A stretch of 64,000 bases of DNA from Desulfobaculum sp044987625 (GCF_044987625.1 NZ_JBJDSB010000007.1:1-64000), one strand, 5' to 3'; counted from the stretch's first letter, positions 35,916 through 44,948 are shown. Notes: generated by a model not told the origin, from the sequence alone. Numbers and translations are program-made.

Positions 35916-37358
35916 ATGACAGAGCAGACCCCCGCGCCAAAACGGCTGGAGGGATGTCAGGCCATCGTTTTGGCAGGTGGTTCGGGGACGCGGCTGTGGC
36001 CGTATTCCCGCAGTTTGTACCCCAAGCAGCTGCTTGCCCTCACAGGTGAGCAGACCCTGCTGCAGGAGACCGTCTCCCGGTCTCTGTCCATATTTGATCC
36101 GCAGGACCTGTGGGTCGTCACCAACGAGGAGCATGTCTTTGAAGTGCGCAGTCAGCTCCGCACTTTGGACACGGGGCTGGACGGTCAGGTTTTGGCCGAA
36201 CCCATGCGCCGCAACACGCTCCCGGCCATCATGCTGGGCATGGAGCGCGCCCTTGAGCGCGACCCCGACGCAGTGGTGGCGGTGTTCCCCTCCGACCATA
36301 TGATTCATAAGCCCGAGGTCTGGCACGACGCCTTGGAGCGTGGCGTGGCCCTTGCCCGCGAGGGCTGGTTTGTGACCTTTGGCGTGACGCCGGGCTATCC
36401 CGAGACGGGTTACGGCTACATCCAGCGCGGCGCGTCTCTTGGGGATGAGGGCTTCGAGGTTGCGGCCTTTGTTGAAAAGCCGGATCTGGAGACCGCCAAA
36501 CGCTACCTTGCGGACGGCGAGCACTACTGGAACAGCGGCATGTTCGTGTTCAGCATCAAGGCCTTTATGGATGCCGTGGCCGAGTTTCAGCCTGAGCTGG
36601 ACGCGTGGTGGCAGCAGCGGGGCGAGCGTGCGCTGGTGGATGGCTACGCCGGACTTCCGGATATCTCCGTGGACTACGGAATCATGGAGAAGGTCGGTCA
36701 GCAGGCCGTGGTGCGCGCGGACTTTGGTTGGGACGACCTGGGCAGCTGGGAGGCCCTGCACCGCCTTGGCGACAAGGATGCAAACGGCAACGTGGTGCGC
36801 GGCGATGTGCTGAATCTGGACTGCAAGGACAGCCTGCTTCTGTCGCGCGGGGGCAAGCTCGCCGCCGTGGAGGTGGAGGGGCTTATTGTGGTGCAGACCC
36901 GCGACGCCACGCTTATTTGTCCGGCGGACAAGGTCCAGCGCGTCAAGGACGTGGTGGGGACCCTCAAGAGCGAGGGCAGCTCCCTTGTGGAGGCGCACGT
37001 GACGGTGCACCGCCCGTGGGGCAGCTACACCGTGCTGGAGGAAGGCCCGCATTATAAAATCAAGCGCATCGAGGTGCTGCCCGGGGCCAAGCTGTCCCTG
37101 CAAAAGCACCACCACCGCAGCGAACACTGGGTGGTCATCAGCGGCACCGCGCAGGTGCGTGTGGATGACGACGAGATGCTCCTGTACGAAAACCAATCCG
37201 TCGATATTCCCAAGACGTCCATGCATAGGCTTGCCAATCCCGGCAAGGTTCCGGTGGAAATTATCGAAATCCAAAGCGGGCCGTATTTGGAGGAGGACGA
37301 CATCGTCCGGTTTGACGACGAATACGGACGGATAAAGGCTTCCAAGGACGTCAGCTAA
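35916..37358 (+). CDS. manC: Mannose-1-phosphate guanylyltransferase / mannose-6-phosphate isomerase
   Basis: A 480-residue bifunctional enzyme. The nucleotidyltransferase part has VLAGGSGTRLWPYSR, FPSDHMIH, AAFVEKPD and NSGMFVF; the C-terminal cupin isomerase part (from about residue 360) has HRPWGSYTVLEEG, KLSLQKHHHRSEHW and EIIEIQSG. It supplies GDP-mannose. AAGGA precedes ATG 35916. The gap to rfbC is 48 bases. Confidence 0.92.
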   Translation: MTEQTPAPKRLEGCQAIVLAGGSGTRLWPYSRSLYPKQLLALTGEQTLLQETVSRSLSIFDPQDLWVVTNEEHVFEVRSQLRTLDTGLDGQVLAEPMRRNTLPAIMLGMERALERDPDAVVAVFPSDHMIHKPEVWHDALERGVALAREGWFVTFGVTPGYPETGYGYIQRGASLGDEGFEVAAFVEKPDLETAKRYLADGEHYWNSGMFVFSIKAFMDAVAEFQPELDAWWQQRGERALVDGYAGLPDISVDYGIMEKVGQQAVVRADFGWDDLGSWEALHRLGDKDANGNVVRGDVLNLDCKDSLLLSRGGKLAAVEVEGLIVVQTRDATLICPADKVQRVKDVVGTLKSEGSSLVEAHVTVHRPWGSYTVLEEGPHYKIKRIEVLPGAKLSLQKHHHRSEHWVVISGTAQVRVDDDEMLLYENQSVDIPKTSMHRLANPGKVPVEIIEIQSGPYLEEDDIVRFDDEYGRIKASKDVS

Positions 37359-37395
37359 AACGGAAATCGCGGTTCGTGAATTTTTTCATTAGGCC

Positions 37396-37424
37396 TTGAC
37401 ACGTCTAGGTTCTCATGCCTAGAA
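37396..37424 (+). promoter_or_regulatory. Putative promoter of the qrc operon with overlapping palindrome
   Basis: TTGACA (37396-37401) is a perfect -35. The palindrome TCTAGG-N8-CCTAGA (37404-37423) fills the spacer and covers the expected -10 (near CTAGAA), so a bound regulator would block transcription. The start of qrcA is about 190 bases downstream; that leader has no evident gene. Confidence 0.5.
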
Positions 37425-37623
37425 CTGCCTCGGTCATAATGGGAATTTTTAAGGATTTTTGTCCCACGGCGGAAATCGCACCCCCGGCATTTTGGTGCCT
37501 GGGGTGGGGCGTCTGCCTTGGGGCTGTGGCGAGGGCCTTAGGGCAGTCGTTTCCCGTGACCGGGAAGAGACCGGGGGGGACCCGGCGGTCAAAACATTCT
37601 ACCTAAGGATGAGGCGAGAGCAC

Positions 37624-38226
37624 ATGGTGAAAAAATCTTCGAGCAGTGGAGGGGCGTTGCCATTCTTCGTCGGATTTGTGGCGATGCTCTTTGTAGGATG
37701 GTGGGTCTTCCCCCGCGTGTTATTTAGCGAGATGCAGCAACCGATCCGGTTCAGCCATGTCGTGCACGTGGAAGACCAGGGCATGTTCTGCGACGACTGT
37801 CACTACCTGAAGGAAGACGGCTCGTTCAGCGGCATCCCGTCCACGCAGTCCTGTGCGGACTGTCACTACGACGTGCTGGGCACGGACCCCGACGAGGAAA
37901 AGTTCGTTGAGGAGTACGTGAACAAGGAGAAGGAAGTGGAATGGCTGATCTACCAGTACCAGCCGGACAACGTGTACTTCTCGCACGCCGCGCACCAGGA
38001 CATGGACTGCACGACCTGCCACCCGGACATGGAAACGTCGGATACGCCGCCCACGTACTACAAGAACAAACTCACGGACTACTCCAACGGCGGCTATAAG
38101 ATCGTCTTTGGCCGTGGCGTTGGTGTGGACCCGGCCTACAGCCGTGGAACAATGAAGATGTGGGAATGCGAGCGCTGCCATGCCGAAAGCGGTCAGAGCA
38201 ACGCCTGCTACGTCTGTCATCGTTAA
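37624..38226 (+). CDS. qrcA: Qrc complex multihaem cytochrome c subunit
   Basis: A 200-residue protein with an N-terminal membrane anchor (FFVGFVAMLFVGWWVF) and five CxxCH haem motifs: CDDCH, CADCH, CTTCH, CERCH and CYVCH. QrcA is described as hexahaem; only five classical motifs are visible here. It accepts electrons from periplasmic cytochrome c3 and passes them into the complex. The start at 37624 follows GAGGCGAG and opens the anchor. First gene of qrcABCD. Confidence 0.9.
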   Translation: MVKKSSSSGGALPFFVGFVAMLFVGWWVFPRVLFSEMQQPIRFSHVVHVEDQGMFCDDCHYLKEDGSFSGIPSTQSCADCHYDVLGTDPDEEKFVEEYVNKEKEVEWLIYQYQPDNVYFSHAAHQDMDCTTCHPDMETSDTPPTYYKNKLTDYSNGGYKIVFGRGVGVDPAYSRGTMKMWECERCHAESGQSNACYVCHR

Positions 38227-38241
38227 GAGTGAGGTGGCGTA

Positions 38242-40272
38242 ATGTTGAATAGAAGAGCTTTCCTGACGTTCTCCGCAGGTGCCACGGCTGGGCTGATGAT
38301 TACCCCCATTCCGTGGAAGCTGACGGACGACGTGTCGATTTGGACGCAGAATTGGAAGTGGAATCCTAAAGTCCCCAAAAGGGCTATATATTTCTCTGAA
38401 CTCGCATCCAAGATGGACCCCTCCGGTGCCGGCATCCGTGTCGCCACTGTAGACGGCCAGCCCATCGGTGTGGCCGGCAATCCCGACCATCCCCTGGGCA
38501 AAGGTGCCATCCCCTCCATGGCGGCGGCGGAAGTCGGGCTGCTGTACAGCCCCTCCCGCGTGAAGACCCCCATGAAGAAGACGGCAACCGGCCATCAGCC
38601 CATTAGCTGGGACGAGGCGGAAGCCCTGCTGGCCGAGAAGGTTGGCGCGGCCAAAGGCAAAGTCGCTGCCGTGTGCGGTGACGAAACCGGCTCCGCAAGT
38701 GAAATCTTCAACGCCCTGGTGGCGAACCTTGACGGCCAGTTCTTCCTCACCAACGGCGAAGCGCAGAGCGCATCGCGTGCGTGGAAGATGATGGGCGGCG
38801 AAGGTCAGGTCGGGTACGACATCGAGAACGCGGACCACGTCCTGTTCCTGAGCGCCGACGCGCTGGAGTCCTCCGGCACGGCGGTTCGCAACGCGCAGGC
38901 GTTCTCCGCAACCCATCCCTCCGGCAAGCCCGCCACGGCCAAGTACGTCTACGCCGGTCCGGTGCAGAACAACACCGCCGTGGTCTGTGACGAGTGGGTG
39001 CAGGCTGGCCCCGGCATGGCCGCCCCCATCGCGCTTGGTCTGGCAAACCTGCTGGTGCAGGACGGCATGACCGCCAGCTTCTCTGGCTTTAACGCCTTTG
39101 CCCGCAAGGTTGCGGCCTACACCCCCGCCCGCGTTGAACGCGAGACCGGTGTGCGTGCCCGCGACCTGCAGCGCATGGCTGCGGAACTCAAAGGCGCCAA
39201 GCGTCCCCTCGTGGTCGCCGGCTCTGAGTTCCTCGGCGGTGGCGGCGCAAGCATCCAGCTTGCCGCCCTCGGCCTCAACGCCCTGCTGGGCCGCGTCGGC
39301 GCTACCGGCGGTGTGAAGGCCGTTGCCGACGCTCCCGTTGTGGTGCCCGGCGCCGTGTCGCGCTCTGCCATGTACGAAGGCGACTTCGTTGGCTTCATGC
39401 AGCGCGTTGCCGCCGGCAAGGACAGCGTGGACGCCATGGTCGTCTACGACGCCAACCCGGCCTACGCCCTGCCCGAGCAGCTGAGCGGCGCCATGAAGAA
39501 CGTGCCCTTCGTTGCCACCATCAGCTCCTTCATGGACGAGACCGCTGCCGAGGCCGACCTCGTGCTGCCCGCGTCCATGACCGTGGAACGCTACGACGAC
39601 GTGTACACCCCGTACGGCGCGGCTGAGGCCACCTACAACGTGAACACCCCCGTTGCGAAGAAGGCCTTCGACACCCGCCACGGCGCGGACGTCGCCCTGA
39701 GCCTTGCCGGTACGCTGGGCATGGACCTTGGCTACCGCAACTTCCGCGAGGTGCTCAAGGCCAAGGCAGAAGCCCTTGGCGCATCCTGGCGCGGCCTCAA
39801 GAGGGGACAGACCTTCACCGCGTCCAGCAGCGCGCCGAAGCAGCTGAATCTGGCCGCATGTGCCATTGACGGTCCGGCCACCATGGGCACTGGCGCTTTG
39901 GCGCTGGCCCCCATCGTGAAGACCAACCTTGGCACCGACAAGGTCGCTCTTCCCCCGCTGAACGTCTCCACCGTGCGCGAAACCGACTGCATGGTGCAGA
40001 TGAACGCCAAGACGGCCCGCTCCTGCGGCGTTAAGGCGGGACAGACGGTCCGCCTCTCCGGCCCCGGCGGCAAGATGACCGCTCAGGTGGCCATCACGGA
40101 GAAGGTGATGACCGGTGTTGTGGCGGCTCCTCTGGGCCTTGGACATACCGCTTGGGACGAGTTCTCCCGCGGTCTGGGCGATAATGCCTTCAAACTGCTC
40201 GCCGCAACCGACGAGCCCGAGACCGGTATGACCGCATGGTCCAAGACCCTGGTCGAGATCGCCCACGCATAA
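38242..40272 (+). CDS. qrcB: Qrc complex molybdopterin-oxidoreductase-like subunit
   Basis: A 676-residue protein of the molybdopterin oxidoreductase family with a Tat-type signal (NRRAFLTFSAGATAG). The CxxCxxxC [4Fe-4S] motif usual near the N-terminus of this family is absent (the region reads KVPKRAIYFSEL), in agreement with reports that QrcB binds no molybdenum. It is a periplasmic structural or electron-relay subunit. It starts 15 bases after qrcA. Confidence 0.9.
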   Translation: MLNRRAFLTFSAGATAGLMITPIPWKLTDDVSIWTQNWKWNPKVPKRAIYFSELASKMDPSGAGIRVATVDGQPIGVAGNPDHPLGKGAIPSMAAAEVGLLYSPSRVKTPMKKTATGHQPISWDEAEALLAEKVGAAKGKVAAVCGDETGSASEIFNALVANLDGQFFLTNGEAQSASRAWKMMGGEGQVGYDIENADHVLFLSADALESSGTAVRNAQAFSATHPSGKPATAKYVYAGPVQNNTAVVCDEWVQAGPGMAAPIALGLANLLVQDGMTASFSGFNAFARKVAAYTPARVERETGVRARDLQRMAAELKGAKRPLVVAGSEFLGGGGASIQLAALGLNALLGRVGATGGVKAVADAPVVVPGAVSRSAMYEGDFVGFMQRVAAGKDSVDAMVVYDANPAYALPEQLSGAMKNVPFVATISSFMDETAAEADLVLPASMTVERYDDVYTPYGAAEATYNVNTPVAKKAFDTRHGADVALSLAGTLGMDLGYRNFREVLKAKAEALGASWRGLKRGQTFTASSSAPKQLNLAACAIDGPATMGTGALALAPIVKTNLGTDKVALPPLNVSTVRETDCMVQMNAKTARSCGVKAGQTVRLSGPGGKMTAQVAITEKVMTGVVAAPLGLGHTAWDEFSRGLGDNAFKLLAATDEPETGMTAWSKTLVEIAHA

Positions 40273-40287
40273 AAAGAGGAACGCATC

Positions 40288-41109
40288 ATGTCAGCATTCA
40301 AAGAATTCCCGATCAGATGGGGCATGGTCATCGACATAGACAAGTGCACGGGCTGTGGCGCGTGTACTGTGGCCTGCAACAAAGAAAATAATATCGCCCC
40401 CCAGCGTCAGCAGCTTGACCGCATCGCCGGAAAGGGCTTCCCCACCCGCTTCAAGAAGCTGGAGTGGATCACCATCTACGAACTGTCCAACGGCAAGCAG
40501 GGCAGCGCGCATGACAGCGCCTTCCTGCCGCGTCCGTGCATGCAGTGCGGCATGCCGTCCTGTGTGACCGTCTGCCCGGCAACGGCGACGGACAAAAACG
40601 AAAACGGCGGCATCGTCAGCCAGATCTACCCCCGCTGTTTTGGCTGCAGATACTGCATGGCCTCCTGCCCTTACCACGCCCGTGTGTTCAACTGGGACCA
40701 GCCCGTGTACCCCGAAGGCATGGAAAAGCAGCTGACCCCCAACGTCTCCGTGCGTTCGCGCGGCGTTGTGGAAAAGTGCAACTTCTGCCACCACCGTTGG
40801 ATGTACGCCAAGGACGCCGCCCGCGTGGCTGGCGAGGACCCGAACGCGCTGCCCGAGGATGCCTACATCCCCGCCTGCGCCGAGGCCTGCCCCACCGGCG
40901 CCATCACCTTTGGCGATGTGAAGAACCCCGAGCATAAGGTGTACGAGCTGGCTCGCAGCCCCTACACCTTCCGCCTGCTTGAGCGCCTGGGCACCGACCC
41001 GCAGGTGTACTACATGAGTAAGCGCGAGTGGGTGCGTCGACAGGGTGACAACTACCTTGAAAACGAACCGGGCCCCGTAGCCCACGGCAATGGAGGTCAC
41101 AATGGATAG
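40288..41109 (+). CDS. qrcC: Qrc complex iron-sulfur subunit
   Basis: A 273-residue ferredoxin-type subunit with cluster-binding sets CTGCGACTVACNKEN, CMQCGMPSCVTVCP, CFGCRYCMASCPYHA and CNFCHH...CAEACP. It passes electrons from QrcA/B to the quinone site in QrcD. No own Tat signal; it is likely exported together with QrcB. Its end overlaps the start of qrcD by 8 bases. Confidence 0.92.
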   Translation: MSAFKEFPIRWGMVIDIDKCTGCGACTVACNKENNIAPQRQQLDRIAGKGFPTRFKKLEWITIYELSNGKQGSAHDSAFLPRPCMQCGMPSCVTVCPATATDKNENGGIVSQIYPRCFGCRYCMASCPYHARVFNWDQPVYPEGMEKQLTPNVSVRSRGVVEKCNFCHHRWMYAKDAARVAGEDPNALPEDAYIPACAEACPTGAITFGDVKNPEHKVYELARSPYTFRLLERLGTDPQVYYMSKREWVRRQGDNYLENEPGPVAHGNGGHNG

Positions 41110-42397
41110 AGCTCTTTGGCCTGAAGGCGTCGAGCGGTGCTCGCTTGGCAAGTTCCTGCTTTGGCTCGGGTTCGTCGGTGTGCTGCTGGCCGCCGGTCTG
41201 TACGAGTTCTTTATGATTCTCGTGCCGGACGGACTGGCCCGTACCGCTCTGGACAACTACTTCGGGTTCGGCCTGTGGATCACGTTTGACCTTGCGGTCA
41301 TCGCCCTCGGTGCCGGAGCCTTCTTCACCGGTCTGCTCAAGTACATCCTCGACATCAAGGAGCTTGAGAAGATTGTTAACCTCACGGTCATTGTCGGCTT
41401 CATCTGCTACTCCGGCGCTATGCTTGTCTTGGCGCTGGACGTGGGGCAGCCGCTGCGGTCGTGGTTCGGCTACTGGCACGCCAACGTCCACTCCATGCTG
41501 ACGGAAGTGATGTTCTGCATCACCTGTTACCTCATGGTGCTGGCCATTGAGTTTGTGCCGAACATCCTTGAGAACAGGAAGCTCAACGAGATTCCTTACC
41601 TGCACAACCTCGCGCACAACCTGCACGTGGTTATGCCGCTCATCGCCGGTATCGGCGCGTTCCTGTCCACCTTCCACCAGGGTTCCCTTGGCGGCATGTA
41701 CGGCGTCCTCTTCGGCCGCCCCTACATCCTGCGTGATGGGTTCTTTATCTGGCCGTGGACGTTCTTCCTGTTCGTGCTGTCCGCCGTGGCTGCTGGTCCC
41801 TGCTTCTCCGTCTTGGTCGTGAAGATCATGGAGCTGCTCACCGGCAAGACCCTTGTGGACTTCAAGGTCAAGAAACTCATGTGCCGCATCGGCGGTACCA
41901 TGCTGTGCCTGTACCTGTTCTTCAAGTTTGCCGACACTTGGGCTTGGGCCGCCGATGTGCTGCCGCGCTCCGGCCTGACGTGGGATCAGATGTTCAACAG
42001 CGGCCTTGGCTACGGCGAAAGCCTGTTGTGGATCGAGCTGGGCCTGTGCGGCGTTCTGCCCGCCATCCTGCTGATGGTGCCCCGCTTCCGCAACACTCCG
42101 GGCCTGCTGTACACCGCCGCTATCCTGAACTGCACCGGCGTTACGCTCAACCGTTACGTCTTCACCGTTCAGGCGCTGGCTATCCCGGTTATGCCCTTTG
42201 ACCAGTGGTACAACTACATCCCGAACTGGGCTGAGTGGGCACCCTGCCTTGGCGTTGTCGCCTACGGCATGCTCGTTCTGTCCCTGTCCTACCGCTACCT
42301 GCCTGTGTTCCCGCAGGAGAAGGAACTGAACGCCAAGCCCCGCATGGCGGCTCCGGTTGAGCAGAAGGACGACGCGGAGGCAACGGCGACAGCCTAA
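41102..42397 (+). CDS. qrcD: Qrc complex NrfD-like membrane subunit
   Basis: A 431-residue polytopic protein of the NrfD/PsrC family with about ten hydrophobic helices (for example FLLWLGFVGVLLAAGLYEFF and FLFVLSAVAAGPCFSVLVV). It carries the menaquinone site. ATG 41102 is chosen because GGAGGT lies 4-9 bases upstream; it overlaps the qrcC stop. The operon ends with the terminator at 42421. Confidence 0.92.
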   Translation: MDRALWPEGVERCSLGKFLLWLGFVGVLLAAGLYEFFMILVPDGLARTALDNYFGFGLWITFDLAVIALGAGAFFTGLLKYILDIKELEKIVNLTVIVGFICYSGAMLVLALDVGQPLRSWFGYWHANVHSMLTEVMFCITCYLMVLAIEFVPNILENRKLNEIPYLHNLAHNLHVVMPLIAGIGAFLSTFHQGSLGGMYGVLFGRPYILRDGFFIWPWTFFLFVLSAVAAGPCFSVLVVKIMELLTGKTLVDFKVKKLMCRIGGTMLCLYLFFKFADTWAWAADVLPRSGLTWDQMFNSGLGYGESLLWIELGLCGVLPAILLMVPRFRNTPGLLYTAAILNCTGVTLNRYVFTVQALAIPVMPFDQWYNYIPNWAEWAPCLGVVAYGMLVLSLSYRYLPVFPQEKELNAKPRMAAPVEQKDDAEATATA

Positions 42398-42420
42398 CCG
42401 CCCCGCCAGACCCCGTCTTC

Positions 42421-42453
42421 AAGGCCCGACCGGAAATCCGGTCGGGCCTTTTT
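42421..42453 (+). terminator. Rho-independent terminator of the qrc operon
   Basis: AAGGCCCGACCGGA and TCCGGTCGGGCCTT form a perfect 14-bp stem with a two-base centre, followed by a T-run. Confidence 0.92.
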
Positions 42454-42473
42454 GCGATGGGGATTGCTTCATA

Positions 42474-42502
42474 TTGACGGAAGGTTGGGGAGCGTCTATC
42501 GT
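42474..42502 (+). promoter_or_regulatory. Putative sigma-70 promoter of the HgcA-like gene
   Basis: TTGACG (42474-42479) and TATCGT (42497-42502) are spaced by 17 bases, just after the qrc terminator. A start near 42509 would leave a leader of about 410 bases before the gene at 42923. Confidence 0.5.
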
Positions 42503-42922
42503 CAAGGCACGATGCAGGAGGATGTCCGGTGAATACTGCGGCGGCCGGGCCTTGGTGCCACACCCGCACAGGCCGCGCAGTGCCGCAGGTTTTCTGGAGG
42601 CAAGCCCCCAGATGAACGAGCCCGGAAATCCCCGTCCGGCATGCGGAAGACAACGCACGCATGCCAAGGAATTTTTTGCGCCGCCAAAGACGAATCGTGG
42701 CGGAGGCTGGACGAGAGTGCCCGGCCGTACCCGAGCGGGCCACAGCGCCCCGGGCCGAAGCCAAGTGAAAAGCCTGAAGACGACGCACCGTGCCCGGATG
42801 GCGGATGCCGTCCGTGGTGTGGGCGTTCTTTTTTTGTGCGGGCGGATACGCTCGCCAGCGCATATGACGACGAGAGTTGTTCAGACGTCACCGCAGTGCG
42901 GTGGTTGAGAAGGAAAAGCAGA
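42503..42922 (+). other. Long leader before the HgcA-like gene
   Basis: No confident gene. A 28-codon GTG frame preceded by AGGAGG near 42530 and a 98-codon ATG frame (42612-42908) are possible but have poor, Arg/Pro-rich composition. The hairpin TCTGG/CCAGA around 42593-42613 is the clearest structure. I looked for cobalamin riboswitch core elements and did not find them. Confidence 0.4.
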
Positions 42923-44128
42923 ATGGGACAGAATGAGGAGCAATACTCCACAATCCATAAGCGTGAGGACGACGTGTCCTCCATGGAAGGAGCGTATTGT
43001 CTCATTGATCCTCGGGCCGCCATTTGGGGCGAGGAACCGGGCAAGGGCCCGCACACACGCGTGGACTTTCCGCCGCAGCAGCGGGCGGGGTTTACCCTGT
43101 GCCCCTTTGTAAAGGAATTTATTAAGGTTGGCCGCCGCCATGTGCCGCGGGTGAAGCCTTATCTCTCTCTGCGCGACATGGGCGAGATGGTCCTTGCCGG
43201 GCTTGGCGTGCTGCGGGCCTCGCATGTTGTGGCCCCAGGGCTGTACTGCGTGGGGTTCCCGGACGAGGAGGCCCCGGTGCTGGCCGTGCCGAACCGCAAA
43301 ATGTCCTTTGATGTCCTGCGCAAGGAGCTTTCCGGCATTGACGCGTGGCTGCTTGTTTTTGACGCCACGCGCAAGGATTCATGGAAGGCTGACGAGCGTC
43401 ATCTGTATTCCGTCCCGGCGCTGGTGCACGCGGTGCGGGCCTCGCGCCTGCACGATGTGGTCAGCCACCGCCGTGTGTATGTGCCCCAGTCCGTCGAGCA
43501 CCGCCTTGATGCGGATGTCGTCATGGGGCAGAGCGGTTTTTCGTTGGTGTATGGTCCCCGGCGGACCAAGGATTGGCAGGGATTTTTTGAAAACGGCGGC
43601 GTCGCCACCGTGCCCATGCAGGAAACGACCTTCACTTTGGCCGAACGCATGGTGCGCATTCCGCGCCAGTTGCACGCGCTGCTACGGCCGCTTGCGATGT
43701 TTGCCGTTGTCGCCTTTGTGCTGTCGGGCATGGGGCCGGATGTGTTTGATTTTGACGCCGCGTGGTCGCGGATGCTGGGTGTGGTGTGGGCGGCTGTTGC
43801 CGCTCTTGCCGCGGGGAGTGTGGCCGTACCGCTTCTGCTGCCCGTGTTGCCCGGCGGCAGGCTGACCTACAAGGGCCTAGGCATGGGCGCTGTTGCCGCG
43901 TGCGTGACGCTCCCAATGCTGCCGGAAGCGCTGTCCGCGCTTGATGTGGTGGCCCTTGGCGCGTTGATTGTGAGTGCCAGTAGCTGGCTGGCGCGCGATT
44001 TTGCCCGCCTGACGCCCATCGGCGCAGCCATGGGGCCTGTGACCGTCTGCCGCCGCCCGCTCCTTGGGCAGTGCATTGGCGGCGCGGTGTGGGCCGTGCT
44101 GTGGGGGGCATCGCGTTTTCTTGGATAG
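42923..44128 (+). CDS. HgcA-like corrinoid-domain membrane protein lacking the cap-helix cysteine
   Basis: A 401-residue protein. Residues 80-250 match the corrinoid-binding domain of mercury-methylation protein HgcA: VAPGLYCVGFP, PNRKMSFDVLRKELSGIDAWLLVFD, DVVSHRRVYVPQ, SGFSLVYGPRR and the FxLxxR segment. Residues 252-401 hold four to five membrane helices, again as in HgcA (LLLPVLPG near the middle). The HgcA cap-helix motif N(V/I)WCAAGK aligns without gaps to KDSWKADE (151-158), so the Co-coordinating Cys is Lys155. No HgcB ferredoxin follows. It is therefore an HgcA paralogue, unlikely to methylate mercury by the known mechanism. Start chosen at ATG 42923 with AAGGAAAAG upstream; the frame stays open further upstream. 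Confidence 0.8.
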   Translation: MGQNEEQYSTIHKREDDVSSMEGAYCLIDPRAAIWGEEPGKGPHTRVDFPPQQRAGFTLCPFVKEFIKVGRRHVPRVKPYLSLRDMGEMVLAGLGVLRASHVVAPGLYCVGFPDEEAPVLAVPNRKMSFDVLRKELSGIDAWLLVFDATRKDSWKADERHLYSVPALVHAVRASRLHDVVSHRRVYVPQSVEHRLDADVVMGQSGFSLVYGPRRTKDWQGFFENGGVATVPMQETTFTLAERMVRIPRQLHALLRPLAMFAVVAFVLSGMGPDVFDFDAAWSRMLGVVWAAVAALAAGSVAVPLLLPVLPGGRLTYKGLGMGAVAACVTLPMLPEALSALDVVALGALIVSASSWLARDFARLTPIGAAMGPVTVCRRPLLGQCIGGAVWAVLWGASRFLG

Positions 44129-44178
44129 CGCAGCGAAAACGACGAGAGATGAAAGTGAAGAGGGATGGCCGGAGACGG

Positions 44179-44946
44179 CTATCCCTCTTTTTTTGCGGCG
44201 CGGACCAGCCCGCGCCAGATGCCCCGGTGGGCGCGCAGGTGGTAGAGAAATTCAGGATGCCACTGCACGCCGAGGACAAAGTCGCGTCCGGTGTGCTCCA
44301 CGCCTTGGATGACGCCGCTGTCCTCGCGCGCGCACACGCGGATGCCCTCCCCCAGCTTGTCCACCGCCTGTTTGTGCAGGGCGTTCACCCACAGGTGGCG
44401 GGAGGATACAAGGCGGTAGAGCAGTGTGGTGTGGTCCACGGTGACGGATTTGCGCGGCAGGATGGTGCGCATCTGTACCGTCTCCGTATAGAAGGCTTCG
44501 AGGTCGCGGTGCAGGGTGCCGCCGTGGAAGACGTTGAGTAGCTGCGCGCCGCGGCAGATGCCCAGCACCGGACAGCGCAGGTCCTCGGCGCGGTGGAGCA
44601 GCCGCGTTTCCAGCTCGTCGCGGTCCTTGCCGGAGGAGGTGGAGCGTTTGAGGCTGAGAAGCCGCCGCAGGATGTAGATAAACGGCGAAAGCAGCAGCCG
44701 TGTGCCCCAGTAGCGCCTGTGGTGCGGGGCCACATGCGGGGGCGGGGCGGGCTGTTCGCCGTAGAGGCTTGGGTCCACGTCCGCGCCGCCGCTGATGACC
44801 AGCGCGTCCATGGGCGCGTCCGGCAACGGCCCGCCGGGCACGACCCGAATGGGACGCGCTCCGGCAAGCCGCAGGCAGAGCCATGTAAACAGCCACGGCC
44901 CCAAGCCGCCTCGGCGCGGGGCCGTGACCCAAACAGTCGGGCGCAT
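44179..44946 (-). CDS. Class I glutamine amidotransferase-like (PuuD/peptidase C26) protein
   Basis: A 255-residue protein with the nucleophile elbow LGICRGAQLLN (Cys), SGGADVDPSLYGE and the catalytic GVQWHPE (His, Glu). This is the gamma-glutamyl-GABA hydrolase family. GGAG precedes ATG 44946, three bases after the stop of the amidoligase gene, so the two are translationally linked. Together they suggest synthesis and hydrolysis of a gamma-glutamyl or similar amide. Confidence 0.85.
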   Translation of the reverse strand: MRPTVWVTAPRRGGLGPWLFTWLCLRLAGARPIRVVPGGPLPDAPMDALVISGGADVDPSLYGEQPAPPPHVAPHHRRYWGTRLLLSPFIYILRRLLSLKRSTSSGKDRDELETRLLHRAEDLRCPVLGICRGAQLLNVFHGGTLHRDLEAFYTETVQMRTILPRKSVTVDHTTLLYRLVSSRHLWVNALHKQAVDKLGEGIRVCAREDSGVIQGVEHTGRDFVLGVQWHPEFLYHLRAHRGIWRGLVRAAKKEG

Positions 44947-44948
44947 GG

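Noticed and set aside
32316..40266. Long antisense frames opposite the kinase, manC and qrcB genes
   Set aside because: The opposite strand carries complete, motif-bearing proteins; the antisense frames have low-complexity composition.
42503..42922. Cobalamin riboswitch before the HgcA-like gene
   Set aside because: The conserved core and B12-box elements were looked for on both strands and not found.
44129..44178. An HgcB partner gene after the HgcA-like gene
   Set aside because: The next gene is on the opposite strand and encodes an amidotransferase; no ferredoxin with the HgcB Cys pattern is near.
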